A stretch of DNA of 64,000 nucleotides from UBA1715 sp045615765 (GCA_045615765.1 JAZLFM010000048.1:1-64000); one strand, 5' to 3'; shown: positions 33,248 through 42,775, numbered from the stretch's first letter. Numbers and translations: made by a program. Notes: generated by a model not told the origin, from the letters alone.

Positions 33248-34498
33248 ATGAAACAGTTCGTCGCAATATTTATAGTGCTAACGACTTGTGTGTCGGCTTT
33301 TTCGCAAGATGAAAAATGGACATTGCAACAGTGCGTTTCCTATGCTTTAGAAAATAATTTAACAGTTTCGCAGTCATATTTGAAACAACGTTCTTCGGAA
33401 TTGTCCTATAAACAATCGAAGATGAATAGATTGCCATCGGTCAATGCGTCAGCCTCTCAATCATTGTTGGAACCTACTTCAAGTAGTGTTGGTTTAAGTG
33501 CTAGTATGAACTTATTCAATGGTTTGAGTACTGAAAATACAATTAAAAAAAATAAATTAGAATTAGAAAAACAATCTTTGCAAACCGAGCAAGTGAAATA
33601 TGATATTGAACTTGCTGTTGCTGAAGCATATATACAGGTATTGTATTCAAAAGAGAATGTGCTACTTGCAGAAAAATTGTTGGAGACATCTAAAAAAGAA
33701 TTAAAAATTGCTGAAGCAAAATATAAAGTTGGCTCAATGTCAAAAAAGAATTTTAGTGACATTGAAGCACAATATGCAAATAAGGAATATTCTGTAATTC
33801 GTGCAAAAAATCAATATTCTCAACAATTGTTGACCTTAAAACAATTATTGGAATTGGAACCTGGTGCTACTTTCGAAATCGTTGAAAATACATCTCCGGT
33901 AACTTCGTTTGTCGTTCCTTCTCCAATGGAGGTGTACGAAGAAGCTTGTAAGGTTTATCCGGAAATGAAAAGTGCGGAACAGCAATTGGCTATAGATAGT
34001 TTGTCTGTGAAAATAGCAAAATCGTCTTATTATCCTTCGTTGTCGTTGTCGGCAGGAGTTGGTGCTAGTGGAAACTTTTTCGAGAATGAATCGGAATGGT
34101 CAGGAAATAAATCGTTACGAATGTCTTTGTCTGTGCCTATTTTTAATAGATGGCAAACAAAAACGAATGTGGAAAATGTGAAAATCAATTCTGCTTATAA
34201 TTCTTTAGGGATAGAATCAACAAGAAAGAATTTGTATAAGTCTATAGAAAATGCTTGTCAGAGCGCGGAAGCTTATCAAGCAGAAGATGTTGCTTTGCAG
34301 TATTCTTTACAGTCATTGGAGAATTCTTTGGAGCTTGCTCAAAAACAATTTGAGGTTGGATTGATTGATGCTACTACATTGTTGGTTACGGAGACAAATT
34401 ATGCTCAGACAAGTGTCTCGCAGATACAGGCTAAGTATATGGCAATTTTAAATTATATGGTAATACTTCACTATCAAGGTAAAACAATAGAATTTTAA
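33248..34498 (+). CDS. TolC family outer membrane efflux protein
   Basis: A 416-aa outer membrane efflux duct component with a signal peptide (MKQFVAIFIVLTTCVSAFSQ). It has the usual N-terminal WTLQQCVSYALENNLTVSQS and the two TolC repeats of long coiled helices, ending YHYQGKT-like (ILHYQGKTIEF). It is the first gene of a four-gene efflux operon, followed by a periplasmic adaptor 1 bp later. Confidence 0.93.
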   Translation: MKQFVAIFIVLTTCVSAFSQDEKWTLQQCVSYALENNLTVSQSYLKQRSSELSYKQSKMNRLPSVNASASQSLLEPTSSSVGLSASMNLFNGLSTENTIKKNKLELEKQSLQTEQVKYDIELAVAEAYIQVLYSKENVLLAEKLLETSKKELKIAEAKYKVGSMSKKNFSDIEAQYANKEYSVIRAKNQYSQQLLTLKQLLELEPGATFEIVENTSPVTSFVVPSPMEVYEEACKVYPEMKSAEQQLAIDSLSVKIAKSSYYPSLSLSAGVGASGNFFENESEWSGNKSLRMSLSVPIFNRWQTKTNVENVKINSAYNSLGIESTRKNLYKSIENACQSAEAYQAEDVALQYSLQSLENSLELAQKQFEVGLIDATTLLVTETNYAQTSVSQIQAKYMAILNYMVILHYQGKTIEF

Positions 34499-34499
34499 T

Positions 34500-35729
34500 A
34501 TGAAAAAAGGAAAACTTATATTGATAATAGGTGTTCTCCTAGCTTTAGGAGTTGCTGCATATTTCTTTTTCTTCTCAAAAGGTAAAAAAGAAATGATTGT
34601 GGTTACGGCAGATGTTGTTAAAAAAGGCTCTATTGCAAATGTTGTTACTGCAACTGGTACGATAGAACCAATTCAACAAGTTGAGGTTGGTACGCAGGTA
34701 TCGGGTGAAGTTAAGAAGGTGTATGTTGACTACAATAGTCAAGTGAAGGCCGGACAGCTAATTGCAGAGTTGGATAAGACTAATTTAAGAGCTTCTGTAG
34801 AGGAAGCGCAGACAAGTTATGAACGTGCGTTAAATGAATTGAATTATAATAAGAAAAATTACGAAAGACAAAAGGCTTTGTTTGATGATCAGTTGATTAG
34901 TCAAGCAGAATTTGATGAGATTGTATATCGATATACTGCGGCAAAATGCTCATTGACGCAAGCAAAAGCAAGTTTAGATAAAGCAAAAACAAATTTAAGT
35001 TATGCCGATATTTATTCGCCAGTTGATGGTGTTGTGCTTTCAAAAAGTATAGAGGAAGGACAGACTGTAGCTGCCAGTTTTAGTACACCGACTTTGTTTA
35101 CTATAGCTCAAGATTTGACTAGAATGCAGGTTGAAGCCGATATCGATGAAGCTGATATTGGTCAGATAAAAGAAGGGCAACGTGTTACATTTACTGTTGA
35201 TGCGTTTCAGAATGATGTGTTTGATGGTAAAATCACTCAAGTTCGTTTGGATCCTAAGGTGACATCAAATGTGGTGACATATACTGTTATAATTGAAGCC
35301 AATAACCCAGATCTAAAGCTAATGCCTGGATTGACTGCAACGGTTTCTATCTACACATTGGAAGTAAATGATGTGGTGACAATTCCTGAAGGTGCATTGA
35401 ATTATGAACTTTCGTTTGATTTGTTGAAAAAATATAATGAGCAGAATAAAATAAAAATGGAAAAACCTGAACATGATGGAAATGTTGGTGAAAAAACTCA
35501 TAGAGAGGGAAGAAATGGAAAAAAAGGAAATTTTGTTTGGGTGATTGTAAATAAAAAAATCGAACGTAAAAAGGTAGAAATAGGTAATTGTGACGAAATT
35601 AGATGTCAAATTATATCTGGACTTTCGGAAGGAGATTCAGTTTTAGTTTCTTTACGAACGGCTTCCGATAAAGAATTAGTAAAAGCGAAAAGTCCTTTTA
35701 TGCAACAAGGCCGACAAAAACGAAGATAA
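34500..35729 (+). CDS. MacA-like periplasmic adaptor of an ABC efflux pump
   Basis: A 409-aa membrane-fusion protein with an N-terminal membrane anchor (ILIIGVLLALGVAAYFFFF). A biotinyl-lipoyl-like hairpin follows (VEVGTQVSGEVKKVYVDYNS, with DIYSPVDGVVLSKSIEEGQT), then a coiled-coil of about 70 residues, a beta-barrel (TFTVDAFQNDVFDGKIT) and a C-terminal part. It bridges the inner membrane transporter to TolC. The adaptor contains a Lys/Gly-rich insert near residue 320 (EHDGNVGEKTHREGRNGKKG), which could be a loop. Confidence 0.92.
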   Translation: MKKGKLILIIGVLLALGVAAYFFFFSKGKKEMIVVTADVVKKGSIANVVTATGTIEPIQQVEVGTQVSGEVKKVYVDYNSQVKAGQLIAELDKTNLRASVEEAQTSYERALNELNYNKKNYERQKALFDDQLISQAEFDEIVYRYTAAKCSLTQAKASLDKAKTNLSYADIYSPVDGVVLSKSIEEGQTVAASFSTPTLFTIAQDLTRMQVEADIDEADIGQIKEGQRVTFTVDAFQNDVFDGKITQVRLDPKVTSNVVTYTVIIEANNPDLKLMPGLTATVSIYTLEVNDVVTIPEGALNYELSFDLLKKYNEQNKIKMEKPEHDGNVGEKTHREGRNGKKGNFVWVIVNKKIERKKVEIGNCDEIRCQIISGLSEGDSVLVSLRTASDKELVKAKSPFMQQGRQKRR

Positions 35730-35732
35730 CGT

Positions 35733-36476
35733 ATGGAAAAGAAACCAATCATTCATATTGAAAATCTGCGCAAAGAATTTCAAGTTGGCGACGAGGTTGT
35801 TCGTGCGTTAAAAGGAGTTTCTTACGATATTTACGAAGGTGAATTTGTAACCATAATGGGAGCAAGTGGCTCGGGAAAGTCAACAATGTTGAATATTCTT
35901 GGTTGCTTGGATAAACCAACCGATGGAATTTATGAATTAGATGGAGTCTCGGTTCGAGATTTATCAAACGATAAACTTGCCGAGATTCGTAATAGAAAGA
36001 TAGGTTTTGTTTTTCAGTCATATAATCTTTTGCCACGAACGACTTGTATTGAAAATGCAGAATTGCCTTTGTTTTATAATCATGAGATTTCAGCAACAGA
36101 ACGGAAAGAACGTGCTATCAATGCTTTAAATTTGGTAGGATTGCAACAGCGTTTACATCACATGCCAAACCAATTGTCGGGAGGTCAGCAACAGCGTGTT
36201 GCTATTGCTCGTTCGTTGGTGAATGATCCTGTTGTTATTTTTGCAGATGAAGCAACGGGAAATTTGGATACGCGAATGTCGTACGAAATTATGGGATTGT
36301 TTCAAGATTTAAATCGGCAAGGCAAGACAATCGTATTTGTAACGCACGAGCCTGATATTGCAAAAATGAGTAAAAGAACGATAGTTTTACGTGATGGTCT
36401 TGTTTTAGAAGATATTGTGTATGAACATCAAGTTGATGCGAAAGAAGAATTGGCAAAATTGCCTGTAACGGATTAA
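35733..36476 (+). CDS. MacB-like efflux ABC transporter ATPase
   Basis: A 247-aa stand-alone ABC ATPase of the LolD/MacB group. It has Walker A GASGSGKST, signature LSGGQQQRVAIARSL, Walker B VVIFADEATGNLD and the H-loop VFVTHEPD. MacB in Proteobacteria fuses this domain to the permease; here the two are separate genes, as in many Gram-positive and Bacteroidota forms. It starts 3 bp after the adaptor. Confidence 0.93.
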   Translation: MEKKPIIHIENLRKEFQVGDEVVRALKGVSYDIYEGEFVTIMGASGSGKSTMLNILGCLDKPTDGIYELDGVSVRDLSNDKLAEIRNRKIGFVFQSYNLLPRTTCIENAELPLFYNHEISATERKERAINALNLVGLQQRLHHMPNQLSGGQQQRVAIARSLVNDPVVIFADEATGNLDTRMSYEIMGLFQDLNRQGKTIVFVTHEPDIAKMSKRTIVLRDGLVLEDIVYEHQVDAKEELAKLPVTD

Positions 36477-36479
36477 AAT

Positions 36480-37691
36480 ATGGTTTTCTCAAATTTAATT
36501 AAGGTTTCGTGGAAAGCGGTAATTCTCAACAAAATGAGAACATTTCTCACTATGTTGGGAGTTATCATTGGTGTCGGTTCGGTTATTACCATGTTGGCTA
36601 TTGGTGAAGGATCAAAACAAAGTATCCGTTCTCAAATTTCTCAAATGGGCTCAAATATGTTAACCATCCGACCGGGCTCTCAACGTGTTGGCGGTGTCCG
36701 TATTGACGATGGTTCGCAACGTTGCATGTCGTTGAAAGATGTTGAGGTCATACAAAATTGTAAATACGTAGATGCTGTTTCTCCTATTGTACAATCAAGT
36801 GGTCAAACAATTCATGAGGCAAATAACTGGCCTTCAACAATGTATGGTGTTTATCCTGAGTATCTTGATATTAAGAAGATGGAATTGAAAAAAGGAAGTA
36901 TGTTTTCTCAACGACATATCAGTCAATCATCAAAAGTGGCTGTAATTGGTCAGACCGTTGTCACGAATTTATTTGGTGATGAAGATCCTATAGGTAAAAC
37001 AATTCGTTTTAAAAGCACGCCATTTCAAATTATAGGTGTTTTAGAGTCAAAAGGTGAAAATACATTTGGTCAGGATCAAGATAATGTGATATTAGTTCCT
37101 TTTACAACTGTACAAAAACGAATATTGTCTATTACGTATGTAAATTCTATTGTTGCTTCGGCAAAGAGCGAAGAAACTGCGAAACAAGCAGTTGAAGAAG
37201 TTACCGATGCTTTACGTAAGCTACATAAAAGTAGTGAAGGCAATGATCCATTCTCGGTAATGTCAATGGAAGAATTGTTGACAACTGTAAGTTCTACGAC
37301 AGAAATTCTTACTGCTTTGCTTGTTGCCATTGCTGGAATTTCTTTGTTGATAGGTGGTATAGGTATAATGAACATCATGTATGTTTCTGTTAAGGAAAGA
37401 ACGCGTGAAATAGGTTTGCGTATGGCTGTAGGAGGAAAAAGTAGAGATATTTTGCTCCAATTCTTAACAGAAGCTATTTTCATAAGTGTTACGGGAGGCC
37501 TAATCGGTGTCGTGGTAGGAATTGCAGCAGCAAAGATAACAACATTGTTTACGCAGTGGCCTACAATCATTACAGGGTCATCTTTGTTGATATCTTTCTT
37601 TGTTTGTGCAATAACAGGAATATTTTTTGGTTGGTATCCTGCGAAAAAAGCTGCAAATTTGGACCCGATAGTTGCATTACGATATGAATAG
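36480..37691 (+). CDS. MacB/FtsX-family ABC transporter permease
   Basis: A 403-aa permease with an N-terminal helix (MRTFLTMLGVIIGVGSVITM), a large periplasmic MacB_PCD domain to about residue 260, and three C-terminal helices including LLIGGIGIMNIMYVSVKERT and the REIGLRMAVGG coupling region. This matches the MacB mechanotransmission-type exporters of antibiotics, toxins or peptides. The last bases overlap the tsaE start. Confidence 0.92.
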   Translation: MVFSNLIKVSWKAVILNKMRTFLTMLGVIIGVGSVITMLAIGEGSKQSIRSQISQMGSNMLTIRPGSQRVGGVRIDDGSQRCMSLKDVEVIQNCKYVDAVSPIVQSSGQTIHEANNWPSTMYGVYPEYLDIKKMELKKGSMFSQRHISQSSKVAVIGQTVVTNLFGDEDPIGKTIRFKSTPFQIIGVLESKGENTFGQDQDNVILVPFTTVQKRILSITYVNSIVASAKSEETAKQAVEEVTDALRKLHKSSEGNDPFSVMSMEELLTTVSSTTEILTALLVAIAGISLLIGGIGIMNIMYVSVKERTREIGLRMAVGGKSRDILLQFLTEAIFISVTGGLIGVVVGIAAAKITTLFTQWPTIITGSSLLISFFVCAITGIFFGWYPAKKAANLDPIVALRYE

Positions 37692-38100
37692 TGTTATAGT
37701 ACATTCTATAGAAGAATTGCCTCAGGTGGCTCGGTCTATAATCAGTTCTTTACAAGGACGAACAGTTCTTGCTTTCAACGGAGAAATGGGTGCAGGTAAA
37801 ACAACCTTTATAAAAGCATTTTGTGCAGAATATGGGGTTGTGGATAATGTGGCTAGTCCGACATTTGCTATTGTAAATGAATATTTGACACCACAAAAAA
37901 AGACATTATACCATTTTGATTTATATAGGTTGGAAACAATAGAAGATTTGATGAATATAGGTGCAGAAGATTATTTCTATAGTGGAAATTTATGTTTGAT
38001 AGAATGGCCTGATATAGCATCTTCATTGCTTCCTACAAATACAATGTCTATTTCGTTACGTGTTGCTGATGATGGTGCGCGTATTATTCAATGGGAATAG
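37684..38100 (+). CDS. tsaE: TsaE, tRNA t6A-synthesis ATPase
   Basis: A 138-aa P-loop ATPase that supports threonylcarbamoyl-adenosine tRNA modification with TsaB and TsaD. It has Walker A FNGEMGAGKTTFIKAFC, VVDNVASPTFAIVNEYL, HFDLYRLE and LIEWPD, all TsaE hallmarks. The ATG at 37684 overlaps the permease stop by 8 bp. This overlap places an essential gene on the efflux transcript, as seen in some Bacteroidota. Confidence 0.93.
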   Translation: MNSVIVHSIEELPQVARSIISSLQGRTVLAFNGEMGAGKTTFIKAFCAEYGVVDNVASPTFAIVNEYLTPQKKTLYHFDLYRLETIEDLMNIGAEDYFYSGNLCLIEWPDIASSLLPTNTMSISLRVADDGARIIQWE

Positions 38101-38130
38101 ATTAAGATATAGAATGTAAAATTGTTCAAT

Positions 38131-38892
38131 ATGATATTTTATTATTCAGGTTGTGGAAATAGTAAATATGTAGCTTTAGAATTAGCACGAAGTTTAAATG
38201 ATAAACTTGTGTTTATTCCCGATGCGGAAAAAGCAAAAGAATATAGCTGTGAGCTTAAGAATAACGAAATGTTAGGATTTGTTTTTCCTGTTTATTGCTG
38301 GGCACCTCCACAGTTAGTTCTTGACTTCATTTCTCGATTGACATTTAATAAGAAAACTGTTTATACGTTTTGTGTTACTACGTATGGAGATAATGCGGGT
38401 CATACGGAACGAGTTTTACAAAAAGCATTGCAAGATAGAAATATTGCTTTGTCTGCTTGTTTTGGACTTCAAATGCCAGAAACATACGTAAATATGTCTG
38501 GAATGGATGTAGATTCCAAAGAAGTTGCAGCGCAAAAAATTGCAAAAGCAAAAGAAATTTTACGTGATTTGTTGGAGACAATAGCTGATAGAAGATACGA
38601 TTCTAATGTGGAAATAGGATCGTATCCATTTCTAAAGACGTATGTTGTTCGCCCTTTATTTTACAAATTCTTAGTTACAGACAAAAAATGGTGGACGACC
38701 AATGAATGTGTTGGTTGTGGTTCCTGTGTATCTATATGCCCATTGAATAACATCTCGTTAAATAGCAATAGAAAACCAGAATGGAAAGGTAATTGTACAA
38801 CCTGTGAGGCTTGTTATCATATTTGTCCAGTTAATGCAATTCAGTTTGGAAAAGCAACAAGGGGTAAAGGGCAATACAAACGATTTTGTTAG
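38131..38892 (+). CDS. EFR1-type flavodoxin/4Fe-4S ferredoxin
   Basis: A 253-aa protein fusing a flavodoxin-like N-terminal part (MIFYYSGCGNSKYVALELAR, GFVFPVYCWAPPQLV) to two C-terminal 4Fe-4S sites (CVGCGSCVSICPLN and CTTCEACYHICPVNA). EFR1-family proteins are thought to carry electrons between an unknown donor and acceptor in anaerobes. I use the ATG at 38131 rather than the upstream TTG. It stands alone, after tsaE and before a converging sodium pump operon. Confidence 0.88.
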   Translation: MIFYYSGCGNSKYVALELARSLNDKLVFIPDAEKAKEYSCELKNNEMLGFVFPVYCWAPPQLVLDFISRLTFNKKTVYTFCVTTYGDNAGHTERVLQKALQDRNIALSACFGLQMPETYVNMSGMDVDSKEVAAQKIAKAKEILRDLLETIADRRYDSNVEIGSYPFLKTYVVRPLFYKFLVTDKKWWTTNECVGCGSCVSICPLNNISLNSNRKPEWKGNCTTCEACYHICPVNAIQFGKATRGKGQYKRFC

Positions 38893-38936
38893 TAATTGAC
38901 CATATTGGAATGGTCACCAATCAATGAATAATCTTA

Positions 38937-39011
38937 GAGGCGTATTGCATACGCCTTGGGTACATCCATTTTTTATATCGGAAATAATGTGTGCGTATGC
39001 AATACGCCCGT
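38937..39011. repeat. Intergenic inverted-repeat element with two hairpins
   Basis: GCGTATTGCATACGC (38940-38954) and its reverse complement GCGTATGCAATACGC (38992-39006) lie 37 bp apart. Each arm can itself fold with a TGC or GCA loop. The surrounding 200 bp contains no gene and has imperfect inverted ends (TAATTGACCATATTG near 38893 and CAATTGGTCTATTA near 39046). It looks like a dispersed palindromic unit or a small MITE-like element. Confidence 0.55.
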
Positions 39012-39060
39012 ACAATTTCATTCCATATTTTGCCGATAATGGAACAATTGGTCTATTACA

Positions 39061-39091
39061 AAAAAAGCGTTCTAAATAGAACGCTTTTTTT
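39061..39091. terminator. Bidirectional terminator after the EFR1 and OadB genes
   Basis: AAAAAAGCGTTCT and AGAACGCTTTTTT with a 4-nt AAAT loop form a perfect stem with A/T-runs, lying between the converging EFR1 and oadB genes. Confidence 0.88.
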
Positions 39092-39114
39092 TGTAATAAA
39101 TATGTTTTGATTTA

Positions 39115-40344
39115 TTAGAATCCCATACAGAATGTAATTAAAACACCAGCTGCAACAGCAGAACCAATAACGCCAGAAACGTTACTTGACATACAGTATT
39201 GAAGTACGTGGTTTTGTGGATCGTATTTAGTTGAGATTTCATTAGCAACACGAGAAGCCATAGGAACGGCACTTAAACCAGTTGCACCACAAAGAGGATT
39301 GATTTTCTTCTTTGCAAATAGATTGAAAAGTTTTACTAAACAAATACCACTTGCTACAGATAATGCAAATGCGAAGAATCCACCAACGATAATACCGATA
39401 GTTTTGATATCTAGGAATACATCAGCTGTCATTGTTGCACCAACGCAAAGACCAAGTATGATAGTTGCAGGGTTCATAATGTATTCTGTTGCTGCAGTAG
39501 TAAGTCTTTGAGTGTCTGTACCAATTTCTTTCAAAAGGTTACCAAGTAATAACATACCCAAAAGTGGACCAGATGAAGGAACTAATATGATAACAACTAC
39601 ACCTAAAACGATAGGGAAGATAATCTTAACCGCACGCATGTTTTTAATTTGATGCTTAGGAGGGAACAGTTTATCTTGTTGTTTCATGTTGATTTTTAGT
39701 TCTTTCTCAGAGCAAAGCAACTTAACAACTAATGGAATAATTACAGGTACCAAAGCCATATATGAATATGCGGCAATTGCAATAGGACCTAATAATTGTG
39801 GAGCCAATTTTAATGTTGTATAAATAGCTGTTGGGCCATCAGCACCACCAATAATAGCTAAAGAAGCTGCTTCTTGTAATGAGAATGCTCCCGAAGCCAT
39901 TGCTATTAATAATACAGTGAAGATACCGAATTGCGCTGCACCGCCAAATAAAGCTAATTTTAGGTTACGCAACATTGGACCAAAGTCAGTCATTGCACCT
40001 ACACCTAAGAAAATAAGTGGAGGAAGAAGACCTGTTTTAATCAATGCATAGTATAGGAAGTTGAAGATACCGTATTCGTGAGCAATTTCAAAAAGATTCA
40101 TGTATTGCATACGACCATTTTCATCAAGTCCTAATTCTATTTTGTCACCTGCAACAACGCCAAGATCTGCACCAGGGAAGTTTGCCAACAAAACGCCGAA
40201 ACCAATAGGTATTAACAAAAGAGGTTCGTATTTCTTTACTATACCTAAGTAAAGAAGAACGAAAGCAATCAATAACATTAATAGGTAGCCTGGATTATCA
40301 ATAAAGGCACCTATTGCAGTCATATCATAGATTTTTTCTAGCAT
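39115..40344 (-). CDS. Sodium-translocating decarboxylase beta subunit
   Basis: A 409-aa membrane protein with many helices, the beta (ion pump) subunit of the oxaloacetate decarboxylase family. IIGGADGPTAIYTTLKLAP contains the conserved Gly-Ala-Asp sodium site (D in GADGP). FLGVGAMTDFGPMLRNLK and SNVSGVIGSAVAAGVLITF are also typical. It uses the energy of decarboxylation to export Na+. It is downstream of the alpha subunit gene by 52 bp. Confidence 0.92.
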   Translation of the reverse strand: MLEKIYDMTAIGAFIDNPGYLLMLLIAFVLLYLGIVKKYEPLLLIPIGFGVLLANFPGADLGVVAGDKIELGLDENGRMQYMNLFEIAHEYGIFNFLYYALIKTGLLPPLIFLGVGAMTDFGPMLRNLKLALFGGAAQFGIFTVLLIAMASGAFSLQEAASLAIIGGADGPTAIYTTLKLAPQLLGPIAIAAYSYMALVPVIIPLVVKLLCSEKELKINMKQQDKLFPPKHQIKNMRAVKIIFPIVLGVVVIILVPSSGPLLGMLLLGNLLKEIGTDTQRLTTAATEYIMNPATIILGLCVGATMTADVFLDIKTIGIIVGGFFAFALSVASGICLVKLFNLFAKKKINPLCGATGLSAVPMASRVANEISTKYDPQNHVLQYCMSSNVSGVIGSAVAAGVLITFCMGF

Positions 40345-40396
40345 AATTATTTAGTTAAAAAAGGGATAGTAGTTAAATACTATCCCCAAATTAGTT

Positions 40397-42235
40397 TTAT
40401 TGAATTTTCATCAAAACATCGTCTTCGTCAACGTCGTCACCAGAGTTACGACAGATTTCAACAACTTTACCATCGCAAGGTGCTGCAACAGCATTGAATA
40501 CTTTCATTGCTTCAATGTAACCGATGATGTCACCTTGTTTTACTGTATCACCAACGGCAACAGCTTTAGAAGATGAATCTTTAGTTTTAAAGAATTTTCC
40601 TGAAATTGGAGCTATTACATCAGTTGCATTTCCAGAAACAGGGGCAGAAGCTTGTGCAGCTTTTGGTGCATCTGCTTTTGGAGCATCGTAGCTAACTGTT
40701 ACAGCATATTTTTCTCCGTTTACGTCAACTGTTAATGTTTGAGGTTTTAAAGAACCTGCACCGCCTTGAGCTTTTTCTGCTTTTTTCTTAGCTAATTCAG
40801 CCTCGAAGTCAGCTTTTGCTTTACCTGATTTATATGCACGGTATTGTTCTGGGTGCATAGCCAATTCGAACAATTCTTCGTCGTCTTGACCATATTCCCA
40901 ACCATTTTCATCCATTTCTTTACGGAATTCATCCAATTTGTCTGGATATAGATCTTGTGGATTTCCAGTGAAGAATTCACGACCTTGTTTAGCAGCCAAT
41001 TCTTTAATTTCAGGTGCAACTTCTCCTGGTAATTTACCAGATTTACCTAAAATCATATCCCAAATGTTGTCAGCAATCATTGTCCATCTTTCTTGACCTT
41101 TTACAGTTTGCATGATGTTGAACAATGCTAAGTTTTTAACATATTGAGAGAATGGAGTTACAAGTGGAGGGAAACCTACACGTGGCCAAACGTAAGCAAC
41201 TTCATCAAACATTTTTACCATCAAATCATCAGTTGTGATTTCTGGTTTACCTTGTTTTGCTAATGATTTGTTGATGCTTGCCAAGTTTGTAGATAAGTCA
41301 TTCATCAAACTACCCATCATACCGCCAGGAAGACCTGGAGCAATCAATAATGAAGTCAAACGACGGTTAGATTCAGGAATGTAATAACCCAAGAAATCAT
41401 CCATAAATTCTTGTGTTAATGTTCTTGCACGCATGTATGCAGACATGTTGATTTCTGGTACATCAAAACCTGCATCTTTTAACATTTCGCGAACCATGAT
41501 AACATCAGCGTGTCCTGTACCCCAAGAAAGAGGTTCCATACCAACATCGATGATATCGCAACCTGCTTTTGCAACTTCCAAAATAGAAGCTGGAGTAAAA
41601 CCAGGACCTGTTTGGCCGTGATATTGAATTGTAATGTTAGGATATTTTGATTTAATGTATGAAACGATTTTTCCTAATGAAACAGGACGACCGATACCTG
41701 CCATATCTTTCATACAGATTTCGTCAGCACCATTAGCGATAAGTTCGTCTGCTAAATTACAATAGTATTCAACTGTGTGAACTTTAGAAACTGTCAAACA
41801 TAGAGTTGCTTGTGCAATCATACCAGCTTCTTTCGCATATTTGATAGAGTCGATAATGTTACGAGTATCGTTCAAACCGCAGAAACAACGAGTGATATCA
41901 ACACCTTGTGCTTTTTTAACTTTGTAGAATAATTTGCGAACATCTACAGGCACAGGGCTCATACGTAAACCGTTTAATGCACGGTCTAGCATGTGTGTTT
42001 GAATACCAGCTTCTTTAAATGGTTTTGTCCATTCACGAACGGCTTTGTTTGGATTTTCTCCATATAGTAAATTGACTTGTTCGAATCCACCACCATTAGT
42101 TTCAACTCTTGCAAAGCAACCCATCTTTACGATTTCTGGAGCAATGCGAACTAATTGGTCAACACGTGGCTGGTACTTACCAGAACTTTGCCACATATCT
42201 CTGTATACCAAAGAAAACTTAATCTCTCGACCCAT
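40397..42235 (-). CDS. oadA: Oxaloacetate decarboxylase alpha subunit / pyruvate carboxylase B-like, with biotin domain
   Basis: A 612-aa cytoplasmic subunit. The N-terminal DRE-TIM carboxyltransferase domain runs to about residue 300, with SLVYRDMWQSS, EICMKDMAG and IQYHGQTGPGFTPASI. The conserved PYC/OADA domain follows, then an Ala/Pro-rich linker and a C-terminal biotinyl domain in which Lys578 (EAMKVFNA) carries biotin. With the gamma and beta genes it forms a Na+-pumping decarboxylase. A carboxylating variant is possible, but the OadB-like partner favours decarboxylation. Confidence 0.93.
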   Translation of the reverse strand: MGREIKFSLVYRDMWQSSGKYQPRVDQLVRIAPEIVKMGCFARVETNGGGFEQVNLLYGENPNKAVREWTKPFKEAGIQTHMLDRALNGLRMSPVPVDVRKLFYKVKKAQGVDITRCFCGLNDTRNIIDSIKYAKEAGMIAQATLCLTVSKVHTVEYYCNLADELIANGADEICMKDMAGIGRPVSLGKIVSYIKSKYPNITIQYHGQTGPGFTPASILEVAKAGCDIIDVGMEPLSWGTGHADVIMVREMLKDAGFDVPEINMSAYMRARTLTQEFMDDFLGYYIPESNRRLTSLLIAPGLPGGMMGSLMNDLSTNLASINKSLAKQGKPEITTDDLMVKMFDEVAYVWPRVGFPPLVTPFSQYVKNLALFNIMQTVKGQERWTMIADNIWDMILGKSGKLPGEVAPEIKELAAKQGREFFTGNPQDLYPDKLDEFRKEMDENGWEYGQDDEELFELAMHPEQYRAYKSGKAKADFEAELAKKKAEKAQGGAGSLKPQTLTVDVNGEKYAVTVSYDAPKADAPKAAQASAPVSGNATDVIAPISGKFFKTKDSSSKAVAVGDTVKQGDIIGYIEAMKVFNAVAAPCDGKVVEICRNSGDDVDEDDVLMKIQ

Positions 42236-42276
42236 AATACGTTTTATGTTAATTAATTATACTCTTTTATTCTTAT

Positions 42277-42525
42277 TTATAGTTTTTTTACATCAGTAAC
42301 GTTGCCTTTGCCGCCAGTAACGGTAGAAACTGCAGAACATATTGCAGAATACACATTTGCGTTTATTGCTGGAGCTGCCGCCGCACTAGGTTTTGCCGCA
42401 ACTTGTTCTTCTGGGAAGAATTTGTTGATGAAAATAATTATGCCATTTCCTAGTAATACAACAAGGATTAGGACTAAAAATACGGTAAGCATACCTACCA
42501 ACATTAGAAATAACGCTTGTGCCAT
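42277..42525 (-). CDS. Sodium pump decarboxylase gamma subunit, OadG-like
   Basis: An 82-aa small membrane subunit. A single transmembrane helix (LVGMLTVFLVLILVVLLGNGI) is followed by an Ala/Pro-rich soluble tail (AAKPSAAAAPAIN), typical of OadG/MmdD, which anchors the complex and holds zinc. It starts the gamma-alpha-beta operon, 41 bp before the alpha subunit gene. Confidence 0.88.
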   Translation of the reverse strand: MAQALFLMLVGMLTVFLVLILVVLLGNGIIIFINKFFPEEQVAAKPSAAAAPAINANVYSAICSAVSTVTGGKGNVTDVKKL

Positions 42526-42685
42526 AATATTTCTCTTCTTATAGTTAAAAAATCGTTGCGAATTTATGAAATTTCTCCGTATTTAGGTAATAATTTTAAA
42601 CTAAATTTTGGTGTTTTTTATTTGGCAAGTTACAATTGAAAAGTTTTTTTCTAAAAATAGGAAATGATATATTACTTAGCTGTAA

Positions 42686-42775
42686 AGATTCTTCGCTACG
42701 CTCAGAAAGACGGAGAAAACGCAAATAAGTGAAAGGGAAAAGAAGCACTGTCGTTCCGAACGGAGTGAGGAATCT
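42686..42775. repeat. Imperfect intergenic inverted repeat
   Basis: AGATTCTTCGCTACGCTCAG (start of the left arm, 42686-42711) is complementary with several mismatches to the right arm (42750-42775, containing CGAACGGAGTGAGGAATCT), separated by 38 bp. The arms pair at about three quarters of positions. Such sequences are frequently dispersed in intergenic DNA of this group. Confidence 0.5.
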
